The position numbers and the translations under genes were made by a program. A stretch of 64,000 nucleotides of DNA from Lactarius indigo (Eukaryota; Basidiomycota; Agaricomycetes; Russulales; Russulaceae). This document shows, piece by piece, positions 40,503-52,352 of the stretch. Where the stretch lies: the NCBI GenBank assembly GCA_025766275.1, contig JAFKAC010000004.1, positions 310,001-374,000 of the forward strand. Reading direction: 5' to 3'. Below the pieces are notes generated by a model, which saw only the letters and a list, made by a program, of their open reading frames with translations, was not told the origin of the DNA and did no database searches. How positions within the stretch are numbered: position 1 is the first letter of the stretch; each line of letters begins with the position of its first letter.

Positions 40503-42494
40503 ATGGCGACTGTCAACACTTGTGAACAGTGGACGAATTTTCATCCTTACTACCTAGAACGAAGGGGAGACCGTAACGTACCAACCCGGTTCCTAGGAGC
40601 GGCTCAGTGGAGAGACCGAGGAGACAAAACCGGATACTTTGTAGAGTTCAACGGACCTATGAGGTTCAGACCTGTTGAGTTCAATTTCGACCATCTGTGC
40701 TGGGTGGAGGTTACATGGAACCCTATAGACCATTGCTGGGATGCTGTTAGACCAGCAGGAAGACAGTATCAGTGCGACATCGACGCGCGCGAACTCAATT
40801 CAAGAGCAGATTGGGGGCCAATCGACGGCCAGCTACACGAACACTACACAGGAGAAGCAGTGAGCGAAGAAACCGAAGAAGAACAGAGCAAAGAAAACCG
40901 ACCAGTGAGTGTTGGGCCTATCGAGCAATATACCATCCAACAAGCTGAGTCTCTACATATTTCGGAACAACCAGAAGTCATTCACGTACGATCACCTGCA
41001 GCAGAAATGGCCACAACTACAATGACAGCAGAAGAAATCATGACCATGAGAGAACAAGCAGCACGAGAAGCAGCGGAAGCAATTAGACAAGAGTCCCAAC
41101 AACATCTCCTACCCATCAATCCCAAAATGGGACACCGGATGACCGCAGATGACGCCGCAATCTTTCGGGCTATTGGACCCGACCAAGGCGACCCTCCATC
41201 GGGGGAAGGATGACAACAAGGACTACCACTTGACCCCCTGCCGGGATGGGGAGGACCCCTGGATGGGGACTTCCCTCGACGACCAGGCAGAGGAGGAAAC
41301 CCACCAGACCTCCCGAACAATCCACCAGACGGAGGACCCCCAGGTGGAGGCGGAGGCGGAGGTGGAGGACCACCAGGAGGAGGAGGGGGGCATGGACACG
41401 AGAAACTAACCGGTGAAACCCCCACTATCTTTGACGGAGATCGCACCAAGGTTGATTTGTTTCTCACACAATGGCACGTGTACTGGGGCATGAATCTCAA
41501 CACCCCCGTCATGCGTAACGATTACCAGCGAAGCCTCCTTTTCCTTTCTTACATCAAGGGAGTGTCAGTTAGTGAATGGGTATTGTCATACCTCAAATGG
41601 CTCAACCAGCAAATACAACGAGGAATAGACCAGCATACACAAGATTTGTGGAACGCAGTGGCAGAGGGATTCAACCAAAGGTTCGTCAATACCCTCGAAC
41701 GTGAACAAGCTCAAGCGCTCCTTAGAAAGGGGCTCATAATGGTTGATGGGGACATTGACAAGTACGTCAACAAATTTGAAGAAGCAGCCAGGAAAGCTGG
41801 ATACCGCCTCAATGACCCCCAAACCATCGACCTGTTCACCAAGGGGCTACCCAAGAAGCTGTATGAAAAAACCTACGATCTGGACGAACTGGAGACGTTC
41901 GATGAGTGGAAGCGAGCAATGCTCCGCTGACAACGCAACTACATCCACATCCAAGCAAGAGTGGATGAATACAAAGAAAACAAGCCGAAGAAGACGAGCA
42001 ACGCCGGATGGACCGTCCCCCAGAATCTTGCCAACCCATGGGCAATGGACACCTCTGCTGACCGAACAAAGGCAAGGTTAGCAGGGTCGGAAGAAATTGA
42101 CTACGGTAAGCCACCATATACGAACCAACCCCCCTTCCCACCAAGAGGAGGGCCGGGGGTCAGGGGTCGAGGAAGAGGAGGGTCACGACGAGACCTAAGG
42201 ACGGTGTTATGCTATAACTGTAACGCACCAGGCCACCTCTCACGAAATTGTCCCCATCCCAGACAGCCACGGCAGTGGCAACCACAGAGCCCTGGACCTT
42301 CCAACATCCGAGCAATAGAAACCAACTACTACGCGCAAGAACTGCCACTGGCCCAGATACAGGCCGCCTCGACTAGTAAAACAGCAGAAGAACGCGCCAA
42401 AGAATGGCTCACCGGAGTCGCAAACGCACCCGACGAGGTAAAGGACCTGATACTGCAGGATCTATGGGGAAAAGAGGGTTTTCGGAGCACCTGA
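40503..42494 (+). pseudogene. Element Y gag, broken by stops
   Basis: Same layout as the intact Gag of W: N-terminal conserved domain (NVPTRFLGAA, RPVEFNFDHLCW, CDIDARELNSRADWGPIDG), proline/glycine linker, capsid-like domain (TQWHVYWGMN) and knuckle CYNCNAPGHLSRNC. TGA stops lie at about 41211 and 41928. Unlike the other copies it has ATG (40503) at the position where they have GTG. The -1 slippage heptamer lies at 42476-42482. Confidence 0.8.
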
Positions 42495-44219
42495 ACCCAT
42501 TGGCCTGGGTGAGGGCTTTAAATTGTAATTCTGTAATCATGATGCGCTTTCGTTCTCTTCAAATTCCAGTCTCGATTCGCACGAATTACTGAATGGCCGA
42601 CATAAGAGCGTTGGTGGACTCTGGGGCCACTGACAATTTCATACACCCAAACTTCATTAAAAAGATGGGCATTGGAACCCAGCAACTAACTCAACCACGA
42701 AAAGTCTGGAATATAGACAGTACGGAAAACAAAGCTGGGTCTATCACTCACTTTACCGACCTAGACGTATACGCCAAAGGATATCACAGAACTATGTGGC
42801 TCCTCATCACAAACCTTGGCAGTGAAGAAATCGTCCTGGGGTACCCCTGGTTGGCAACCTACAAGCCAACCATTAACTGGCGAGATGCGGTCATACACGA
42901 GGAAGTCATGCCGGTCGTGATCAGTATGCAGAACAGTCTGAATCGTCATACCGTCATCGCGGCCGCTCTAACTAACAACGAAAAGGAAGCGATAGTCCTC
43001 GAATTGGACGAGGAAGACACATACTTGCGAGCAACTACATCTACAGAATTGGCCATTCAGGCCAAAGGAAAGGAGAAGCCTGTGGAACTGCCAGCAGTCT
43101 ACCACGCTTATCAACAACTCTTCAGCGAAGAGGCATCACAACGATTCCCCCCTGCTAGGCCATGGGACCACGCCATAGACTTTAAACCCAATACCCCTTC
43201 AGCAATAGACTGCAAAATATACCCACTGACACAGGAAGAAGAAGGGAAACTTAAGGAATTCCTGGACGAGAAACTCCAGCAAGGGTATCTAAGACCCTCT
43301 ATTTCCCTGTACGCATCATCATTCTTCTTTGTCAAAAAGAAAGACGGAAAGCTACGCCCCATACAGGACTATCGTGTCATCAATTCACACACCATACAAA
43401 ATCAATACCCACTCCCCCTAATTCAAGACCTCATTTACGACCTCAGTAACACCCACATCTATATGAAACTCGATATTCGCTGGGGGTACAACAACGTCCA
43501 CATATGGGAGGGTGATCAGGAAAAGGCGGCCTTCAAGACCAAGTTCGGCCTCTTCGAACCAACAGTCATGTTCTTTGGTCTCACCAATTCGCCGGCCACC
43601 TTTCAAACCATGATGAATCACATCTATCACAACACCATTGCCAAACACGAACTCCGCGGTACTGTCATCCGTGTCTACATGGACGACATTGGCATTGCCA
43701 CACGCGAGGGCTTCACATCCGCCGACCACATCACTGCGGTAACAGATGTTCTTCGCGTCACTCAGGAACATGACCTCTACTTCAAGCTCGAAAAATGCCT
43801 ATTCCACCAACCTCAGATGGATTACCTGGGGGTAATCCTTGAAAAGGGGGTAACATGTATGGACCCGGTAAAAGTTCATGGTATCAGAGACTGGCCAACA
43901 CCAACCAAGGTCAGGGATGTACGATCATTTTTGGGTTTCTGCAACTTTTACCGTCTTTTCATCCGAGGTTTCGCAACCCACGTGCAACCACTCAACCGAT
44001 TAACGAGGAAAGATGCCAAGTGGAACTGGGGAGACGATGAAGATCGAGCATTCAAGACCCTCAAACGCCTCGTAACCGAAGAACCAGTGTTGGCACATCC
44101 CAACTTACAAGACCAGTTTGAACTAGAAGTCGACATGTCAGGATTCGCGGTAGGTGCGGTACTCCTGCAAAAGAAAAATGACGGTCGCAAGCACCCAATA
44201 GGATACTATTCAGGGACAC
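42483..44219 (+). pseudogene. Element Y pol, first part (protease and RT)
   Basis: Protease DSGATDNFIH, RT with VYMDDIGIA, and the start of RNase H (ELEVDMSGFAVGAVL). A CGA-to-TGA stop sits just before MADIRAL at 42593. The frame breaks at GYYSGTL, where element D is inserted (GACAC, 44215-44219). Confidence 0.8.
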
Positions 44220-44728
44220 TGTTACACTCCACCGGTGTTAGTCCGACTTGGACTCTTTATAGGTGTAATCGGCTTAGCGAAGGTAAGTGAATGGGGACCA
44301 CGTGTCAACCCAACACAAGCTGAACAGGGGCACTTTCGGGCACACGCTGCAGCTAAAGGATGAAGACGGGTATCCCTTGGTGGATACAAGCGGAGGCACA
44401 CTTAGTCAGGGACTAAGGCAGACGAGAGACGAGTCAAGTGGTGGATTGAAGAAGACCAAGATGGGGTCTCTTGGTCTTCTAAGGCGACTACTTATACAGA
44501 TATGCGCGGGCTTTAAAGCGCCGCTAGAATAATACGAGACCAATAGCGTAACTAGCTCGAACCCTAGTACCGCTATCCTAGGAGTGAGTCATACATGAGT
44601 CACAATCACATGCGAACTGCTATGCTGACTGATGTGGTGTAAGAGTCCATGACTAATACTAGTATCGGGCCGTAGTCATAACCGGCCATGAGTCGTGCGT
44701 AATGAGTCACTGAGTCCGTACCGTAACA
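44220..44728 (-). repeat. Element D 3' LTR (509 bp)
   Basis: Matches 59415-59923 except three CpG-to-TpG/CpA changes within the first 50 bp of the left edge. The minus-strand polypurine tract GAAAAGGGGGTGA abuts it at 44729-44741. Confidence 0.88.
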
Positions 44729-44760
44729 TCACCCCCTTTTCAGGAGTGAGGCCCACCTCA

Positions 44761-47700
44761 CTAGTCCGCTATCGATTCCTGCCTCATCTTCTCAGCCTCA
44801 TCTTCCATCCGTGCTAGTATGTTAGCACGCTCGAGACGATAGAGACTGTCCTTTTTGTCCTGCGTCGCCATCTCCTTATCCAGCTGTAACTGCTGGATCC
44901 ATTTCTCCAGTTGATCCTCGGCAAACGCGTATTGCTGGAACTGGCGCAGTTCTTGAGTAAGGGTAACATCCCCCATATGCATCAGTAAGAGGTCAGTGGG
45001 GTGTCGGTCGCGGAGCATAAAATACTCCTTGTGGGGTATGAAAGCCCGGTTGTTCTTCGGGAGATGCAGTGTGGCGTAGAGGGGTTTGCCATAGAGAAAG
45101 CCGGACCCCGGAGCTAGTCTGAGTACGAAGGGGTCTCCTCCGTGGATAACCTGTACGTGGGAGGCTTGTACCGTCGGTCCGTTGGGGAGTTTGATCAGGA
45201 ACGGAATGTAATCGGGTCCTCGATTGACCCGGAACCCTTCAGGGACAACTGCTCTGGTTGCTGGGTCTCGCTCGCCCATTGGTGTATAACGAGCCGCTTG
45301 TGCCACGGCGACTCATCCTCAGTGAAGAGGGTTCCCTGCTGCATCGACGAGGAAGGGAGTGGCGGCTGGATCTTCAGCGTAGAATTCATGATTAAGGAAC
45401 GTGTGCCTGATGGGGTAGTAGTCTCCAAGCTCGTCTTCATCCTCATCCTCGTCCAGTACTCCCTTCGTTCCTTCATCATCCGGCGTCGGCAAGCGGCGAT
45501 ATGCAGTTGCTCCCGCTGCCACTGCGCCGCCGTCTCTTTCCATTCTTGCTCGTATTTCTGCATGGCGTTCGGTGGTTTCACCGCGCGGGACAGCTGCTTG
45601 AAGCCAAAACAACTCGTCTTCAGTGATGAAGGTTTCAGGCTCACCGGTGTTGGGGTTTGTAAGGGCGTACATTGGCGGAGGTGCTGGTTGAGTTGTTGCT
45701 GGATCGTTGTCGACAATTCCCTGTACGGGCACAGGGAATCGTTGCAGTGTCTGGTGCAGTTCTTCACTAGTGATAGGGCCGTCGTCCTCATGCTGCATGG
45801 GGGTATGGCCTGCATGTTCAGTTCTAGTGGCTGTGGTGTTGTCGGCGGAGTCGGGGTTGACAATTGTGGCAGAGGAGTCGTTGACGAGAGTGGAGAGGAG
45901 TGCGAGCTGGTCATTGCGTCGAGTGGAAGGCATAGGATGAATGGGTGATGGGGACTTATCACGACAAGAGTTCATCCTTATATGTGTTTCTCTGTCGGGG
46001 TTGGAATGTTTAAACTCCCGCACGGCTTCGTCGGCAAATACGTCATCCTTATCTATCCACTGATTGTCCGAGTCAGGGCAACCCTTCCATTTGACGAGGT
46101 ATTGGAGCCAACGTCTTCTGCCGAACCGCCGAGAGTCTAGAATCTTCTCGACCTCGTATTCTTCTTCATTATCGACCAAATCAGGTGGTGGGCGCTGATA
46201 GTTTGGTCCGTGCGTCGGTGTCTCGCGATAAGGTGTGAGAAGATCTATGTGGAAGACATCATGGATGCTCCACTGCGTGGGAAGTTCGAGGCAGTAGTTG
46301 ACAGAGGACATCACCTGAGTGACCTTAAATGGTCCATGTCGTTTAGCCACTAGTTTTGCGGTTGGCTGATGGGTGCGTAGGTGGCGTCCTTCAAGCCACA
46401 CAAGGTCTCCTTCTTTGAACTTGGGCGTATCTTTATGTTTAACCCATGACTTTTGCACTCGGAGCATACAGGAGAAGGCGCGTTGTCGTGCCTGTTTGAA
46501 CTGGTCTAGCCTTAACGATACTTGTGGGATAGGTGACGGCCTATCGGTCCAATCAGCACGAGGGTTGAATCCCGACAGAAGAAAGAAGGGAGACTCCCAC
46601 GTAGTTTCATTGGGCCAGTTATTGTGCGTGAATTCTGCCATGGGCAGATAACGAACCCAGTCATCTTGTCGTTCATTTACCCAGAAACGGAGGTATTGTT
46701 CCAGCCACTGATTTGTTCATTCTGATTGGCCGTCGGTCCTCAGATGATAAGCTGTTGAGATATTTTGGCTGATGCCAAGGATTTTGCATATCTCTCGCAT
46801 GAACTTCGATACGAAGTGGGGGTCTCGGTCACTGATAACACGCGAGGGGAGCCCGAATCGTGGGAAGACATGGGAAACGTACAAGGTGGCTGTCCCTTCT
46901 GCCGTTATCTCTTCATTACAAGGGATAAAGATAGCGGCTTTGGTGCAGTCATGATCTGTTACCGTTAGAATAGAGTCATAACCACGGGACACGGGGAGTT
47001 TGGTAATAAAGTCCACTGCGATAGTCTCGAACGGCAGGGCTTCCGGTTTGGGATAAATGGGTTGTAAGGGTGCTCTGATTGGTCGGAGGTTGACTTTGTG
47101 CCACTGGCATTCGGCACATCCTTTGACATAGTCTGTGACGTCATTCTTCATTTGTGGCCACCAGTAATGTCGTTCAGTAAGTTGAAGGGTGCGTTTAATA
47201 CCTGGATGACCATAGACAGGGGAATCATGGTGAGCAGCAATGATAGTGCGTTTGTCATGGATGCCACCGGTGACCACTTGGCGTCCATCTTTATACCATG
47301 TCCCTTCAATGTCTTTTAGTTTGTGAGCGTCGACCCAAGGCTTCAACTTAGCTAAGTCCTGTTCGTAAACAGGATGTTTTGGGGTCATCTCCGCTGGTAG
47401 GATTTCTGGTCTCCAGTGTGGATGTTGTGGTTCTTCTAGTGTGGTGGCGCGTGCAAAGACGCTCTCCGGTAATACCGTTATTCCTTCGTTGTCGTTCTCT
47501 CCTTGATCGTAGTCCAGCCTTCGTGACAACGCATCGGCGCGTCCGTTGGAAGTGCCTTTGATGTGGTGGATTTCGAAATCATATTCGGAGAGTTCGAGTA
47601 CTTCCCTGGCTATGCGTCTGCTGATCTTTTGTGGCGATTTCCAATATTGTAAGTTGAGATGATCGGAGAACACCTTGATTTTGTGAGGAGAGCCTGCTAA

Positions 47701-49563
47701 GAGGGGTCTCCAATGACGGAAAGCTTTGACGATTGCTAAAAGCTCGAGATCGTAAATGTCGTAATTCCGTTCAGCTTCGTTAAGGGTGGACGAATAGTAG
47801 CCTATGGGGTGTCGCTTGCCATCTGCTTTGCGCTGAAGGAGGACAGCTCCTGTGGCGAATCCTGACGCATTGACCTCCAGCTCAAATTGTTGGGTGAGGT
47901 CTGGGTGTGCGAGGACGGGTTCGCTGGTTATGAGGGTCTTGAGATCTTGGAATGCCTTTTCTTCCTCAGTTCCCCAATGCCATTTGGTATCTTTGCGTGT
48001 AAGTTTGTTGAGAGGTCGCGCTTTGGTCACGAATCCTCATATGAAGGGTCGGTAAAAATTGCAAAATCCAAGAAAAGAGCGGACGTCCTTAACTTTAGTG
48101 GGTGTGGGCCAGTCCTTGATGCCCGAAATTTTGACAGGGTCCATGCGTGTCACCCCCTTTTCAAGGATTACCCCCAGGTAATCCATACGTGGGGAGTGGA
48201 AGAGACATTTTTCGAGTTTGTAGTAGAGGTCGTGTTCTGCGGATACACGCAGCACATCCTTGACAGCTTCGACGTGATCTGTCAGCGAGTGATTAAGTCC
48301 TGTAGCGATGCCGATGTCGTCCATATAGACCCGAATAACAGTGCCCCGCTTTTCGTGTTTAGCAATGATGTCCCTGAAGATGAAATTCATCATCGTCTGG
48401 AAGGTTGCGGGAGAGTTGGTTAAGCCGAAAAACATCACCATTGGTTCGAACAACCCATAGCACGTTTTGAACGCCGCTTTCTCTTCATCTCCTTCCTTGA
48501 TACGTACATTGTTATACCCCCATCTAACATCGAGTTTAGTATAGATGTAAGCATTACTGAGGTCGGTGATGAGGTCAGAGATGAGAGGAAGAGGGTATTG
48601 GTTGCGGATGGTGACTGCGTTGATCTTTCGATAATCTTGGACGGGCCATAACTTTCCATCCTTCTTCTTAATGAAAAAGAAGGATGAAGCGTAAGGGGAC
48701 TTAGAGGGTCATATATACCCCTTTTTAAGTTGTTCGTCGATCCACTTGCGTAATTTCTTGTCCTCCTCCTGAGTCATGGGATATATCTTGCAATCGATTG
48801 CATCGGCCGTCCCGGGCTTGAACTCGATAGCGTGGTCCCAAGGCCTGCTCGGGGGAAACCTGTCTGATGCCTCCTCACTGAAGAGGTGTTCAAACTCGCG
48901 ATATTCGGGGGGTAACTCAGCTTTAGTGGTGTATTGTTGAGCGGCGATAGCAAGGTCAGTAGCGGTGGCTCGAATTTGGCATTCTTCTTCGAATTCTTGC
49001 CGTTGCTCATCCGTAATAACGCAGGAATATATTATTTCATAGTCGTCGTTTTGAGCGGCGGTTGTTGCGGCTATTGTCGTCTTGATGTAAGGGTTGATGG
49101 AGCGAATAATGATGGGAAGCATATCTTCGTGTATGGCAGCTTGTGACCATTTGATATGCGGGTCATAAGTAGCAAGCCAGGGGTATCCTAGTACGATATC
49201 TTCGTTGCCAATGTCTGTAATAAGGAAGCGGATTTCCTTATGTATGTTTTTAGTTTGGACATCAACGTCGGTATAATGAGTGATACGCCCCAATTTGTTT
49301 TCTGTATTGTCAATATTCCATATTTTCTTTGGGACTTCAAGTTGTTTAGTCCCAAGTCCCATCCTCTTTGCGAAGGATGGTTTCATGAAGCAGTGGGTTG
49401 CTCCGGAGTCGACTAGTGCTCGTATGTCGGCCATTGCGTAACTGGTGCGAATTGATACTGGAACTCTCATAGAACAGTAGCGAGTCATGATTACACTGTT
49501 ACAATTAACTGCCCTCACCCAGGCCGATGGGTTCAGGCGTCCTGAAAACCCTCCTTTTTCCAC
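44761..49563 (-). pseudogene. Element D pol with several TGA stops
   Basis: Protease DSGATHCFM, RT (VYMDDIGIA), RNase H (ELEVNASGFATGAVLL, with the first Asp changed to Asn), integrase (VDFITKLP, SDRDPHF, DGQSE then a stop), chromodomain (YEVEKILDSRRFGRRRWLQY, KWKGCPD) and extension. Stops lie near 48709, 48037, 46719 and 45319-45310, each a TGA where relatives have CGA. Domain order and length match W. Confidence 0.82.
45195..45914 (-). CDS. Element D orf3, overlapping pol in the +1 frame
   Basis: 239 codons from ATG 45914 to the stop at 45195, open although pol in the same interval carries two TGA stops. The Ser/Thr/Pro-rich start (MTSSHSSPLSSTTP) is diverged, but the helix aligns with the other copies (AAQWQREQLHIAACRRRM) and the end is LSLKGSGSIEDPITF. 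This is the most distant copy retaining the frame. Confidence 0.45.
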   Translation of the reverse strand: MTSSHSSPLSSTTPLPQLSTPTPPTTPQPLELNMQAIPPCSMRTTALSLVKNCTRHCNDSLCPYRELSTTIQQQLNQHLRQCTPLQTPTPVSLKPSSLKTSCFGFKQLSRAVKPPNAMQKYEQEWKETAAQWQREQLHIAACRRRMMKERREYWTRMRMKTSLETTTPSGTRSLIMNSTLKIQPPLPSSSMQQGTLFTEDESPWHKRLVIHQWASETQQPEQLSLKGSGSIEDPITFRS

Positions 49564-49738
49564 AATTGTTGGAGGATAATATCTTTTACGTCATCTGATT
49601 CTCCTGCCACCCCATTGAGCCAGTCACTGGCGCGCTGTTGAGGGGGTACGTCTTGAACCGCCCTAGTAGCGACTTCTGGTTCTTGTTGATGATAGTCGGT
49701 GTCAACATACCGACTGGTTGATGCTTGGGGTTGGTACC
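49533..49738 (-). pseudogene. Element D gag, 3' part
   Basis: Short C-terminal piece (RYVDTDYHQQ, DDVKDIILQQLW) ending with EGFQDA and a stop. The heptamer GGGTTTT is at 49545-49551. Confidence 0.75.
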
Positions 49739-50269
49739 TGTTACGTTTCGATGCGGACTGGTTGCTCGGACTCGGACCCTTACTGTACCGGTTGCAACTA
49801 CGGCGGTAAGGTAGATTAGTTGCGGACTTACCTACGGTGATACGGTAGTGCGATAGGCGATACGACTGATAGCTGACTGAGCGGTGCCTGTATGACTCGA
49901 TACTAGTACGGGTACTAGTAGTATTAGGGTTCGAGATGTTTCTGCGATACGTTGGACGCTACTTTACTGTGACTCATAGCAGCGCTTGAAAGCCTGCTCG
50001 ACTTGTATTTAAACTGTCGTGTAAAGGCCAAGATGCGCCATCTTGGTCTTCTTGAATCGTCACTTGCTTCTCCCTTTTCCTCTCTATCTCTCTCTTTCTG
50101 TCGTCAACTTAGGAGGTGTGCCTTCGAAGCATTCACCGTCATCTACGCTTGGACCTTCGCGTCTTCAAGACATTCATTGTATCTGGACCTTCGTGTTTCC
50201 AGGGATATTCGCTAAGTTGTTATCGCCTCTACCGAGCTCAAGTCGAGCTAACGTCGTGACGGCGTTACA
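49739..50269 (+). repeat. Element C 5' LTR (531 bp)
   Basis: TGTTACGTTTCG to GGCGTTACA. TATTTAAA at 50006-50013 and ATCTTGGTCTT at 50040-50050, 34 nt apart start to start. Confidence 0.9.
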
Positions 50270-50271
50270 TT

Positions 50272-50282
50272 AAGACCAAGAT
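50272..50282 (+). promoter_or_regulatory. Element C primer-binding site (self-complementary type)
   Basis: AAGACCAAGAT, exactly complementary to 50040-50050 in the same LTR, at the same distance from the LTR edge as in W and Z. Confidence 0.65.
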
Positions 50283-50288
50283 ACCATC

Positions 50289-52352
50289 GTGGCCGTAACA
50301 ACAAGAGACCAGTGGACGAGTTTCCGTCCATATTCGCTCCCAAGGAGAGGAGAACGTAACGTCCCCACACGCTTTCTACAAGCTGCTAGTTGGAGGGAAC
50401 GACAAGAAGAAACCGGATACTTTGTGGAATTCAACGGACCTAGTAGGTTCCGACCAGTTGAGTTCAACTTCGAACACTTGTGTTGGACGGAGGTTACGTG
50501 GAACCCCGTAGATTCCCATTGGGACGTCATACGACCAGCAGGACCCAGATACCAGTGCGACATCGACGCTCGGGAGCTCAACAGCCGAGCAGATTGGGGC
50601 CCTATTGACGGGCAAGTACGCGAACACTCTACTGGAGAAGTAATATCGGAAGAAGAGGAAGAACAAAGCCAAAACGAGAGTGAAGGGAGAGAACCAAATC
50701 AAACGGAGACTAGCGGAGGAGCAATACAAGATCTCCTCATCGAACGAGCTGAGTCCGCACACATTACTGAACCGGAACCGATTCACGTCCGATCACCAGC
50801 CATCATGGCAACAATAACAAGAGTAATGGAAGAAGTCGCGATCGAAGAAGCACGCGCAATACGAGAAGAAGCACGAGAAATCCTCATGCCCATTAACCCT
50901 GAAACCGGCGTACGAATGACTGCAGACGACGCAGCAATCTTTCGAGCGATAGGGTCAGATCGAGGAGACCCCCCATCCGGAAGACAACCCGCGCTAGACC
51001 TCCCACCGGGAGTGGGAGGACCGGGAGGGGACCCACCACCGCCACCAGGGGGGGGTATCCCATTCGATCTACGACGAACCGAACCACCAAGAATGCCACC
51101 CACGGGACCGCCCGGAGGTGGAGGTGGTGGCGGAGGAGGAGGTGGTGGAGATGCCGGCGGAGGAGGACATCATAACGAAAAACTAACCGGCGAGCCACCT
51201 TCCATTTTTGACGGGGACAGACTCAAAGTGGATCAATTTCTGACGCAGTGGCACGTCTATTGGGGCATGAATTTGGACGCCCCTATCATGCGCAATGACT
51301 ACAGGAGATGCCTTCTGTTTCTCTCCTACATCAAAGGCAGAGCAGTCAGCGAATGGGTTTTATCCTTCCTGAACTGGCTCAACAGGCAGATACAACGGGG
51401 AATAAGTCCCTACACGCACGACCTATGGGACGCCGTGGCCGATGGATTCAGCCAAAGGTTCGAGAACACGTTGGAAAGAGAACAAGCCCAAGCAGTACTA
51501 CGAAAAGGGTATAAGATGACAGGAGAGGACATTGACAAGTACGTCAACGACTTCGAACAACTCGCGCGAAAAGCTCATTACCGCCTCAATGAACCCCAAA
51601 CCATCGACCTTTTTACATCGGGACTACCCAAGGAACTGTTCAAGAACGCGTTCCAATTCGACGACCCCATCACGTTCGACGACTGGAAAAGAGCCGTCCT
51701 CAAACGGCAGAAAAACTACATTCACCTCAAGGCGCGACTCAACGAATACAAAAACACGACGACACAACCAAAGAAGCAGGGCGGCAATGCAGGATGGACA
51801 CTCCTGCAGAACCTGCCACAAACCAACCCGTGGGCAATGGATACCTCAGCTGACCGTGCAAAAGTGAGGCTTGCGGGATCCGAAGACATCGATTTTAATA
51901 AACTGCCACACCGCGACTGGCCTACACCGCCATTCCCGCCAAGAGGAGGACCGGGAGCCAGAGGACGAGGAAGAGGGGGATCTCGAAGGGATTTAAGGAA
52001 TGTCCTTTGTTATAACTGTCACGCTCCCGGCCACCTCTCACGAAACTGCCCATATCCGCGCACGCAGCAGCAGTGGCAGGCTGCCCCATCCAGTAGCCGC
52101 ATGACCGAAACTACGGGATACCCTCAGGGACCCGTCTCACAATACGCACCATCGCAGTACGCGCCGTCGCTGCCCGGATATATGTCACCAGCACCCAGCG
52201 CGACACCCGCACCTCAAATCAATGCGGCAAGCACGAAAACAGCGGGGGAACAGGCTAAAGAGTGGCTCACACAGGTGGCCAATAGTACGGACGAAGTAAA
52301 AGATCTTATACTTCAAGATCTATGGGGGAAAGAGGGTTTTCAGGACGCCTGA
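50289..52352 (+). CDS. gag: Element C Gag
   Basis: 687 codons from GTG 50289 (AVTTRDQWTSFRPY). The N-terminal domain is strongly conserved with W (NVPTRFL, GYFVEFNGPSRFRPVEFNF, CDIDARELNSRADWGPIDG). The internal Met region (MATITRVMEE), a long glycine run, the capsid-like domain, RG-rich stretch and knuckle CYNCHAPGHLSRNC follow, then a Tyr/Pro/Ser tail. It shows the same lack of an initial AUG: TAA GAC CAA GAT ACC ATC GTG. It ends EGFQDA, overlapping pol by 31 nt. Confidence 0.88.
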   Translation: MAVTTRDQWTSFRPYSLPRRGERNVPTRFLQAASWRERQEETGYFVEFNGPSRFRPVEFNFEHLCWTEVTWNPVDSHWDVIRPAGPRYQCDIDARELNSRADWGPIDGQVREHSTGEVISEEEEEQSQNESEGREPNQTETSGGAIQDLLIERAESAHITEPEPIHVRSPAIMATITRVMEEVAIEEARAIREEAREILMPINPETGVRMTADDAAIFRAIGSDRGDPPSGRQPALDLPPGVGGPGGDPPPPPGGGIPFDLRRTEPPRMPPTGPPGGGGGGGGGGGGDAGGGGHHNEKLTGEPPSIFDGDRLKVDQFLTQWHVYWGMNLDAPIMRNDYRRCLLFLSYIKGRAVSEWVLSFLNWLNRQIQRGISPYTHDLWDAVADGFSQRFENTLEREQAQAVLRKGYKMTGEDIDKYVNDFEQLARKAHYRLNEPQTIDLFTSGLPKELFKNAFQFDDPITFDDWKRAVLKRQKNYIHLKARLNEYKNTTTQPKKQGGNAGWTLLQNLPQTNPWAMDTSADRAKVRLAGSEDIDFNKLPHRDWPTPPFPPRGGPGARGRGRGGSRRDLRNVLCYNCHAPGHLSRNCPYPRTQQQWQAAPSSSRMTETTGYPQGPVSQYAPSQYAPSLPGYMSPAPSATPAPQINAASTKTAGEQAKEWLTQVANSTDEVKDLILQDLWGKEGFQDA

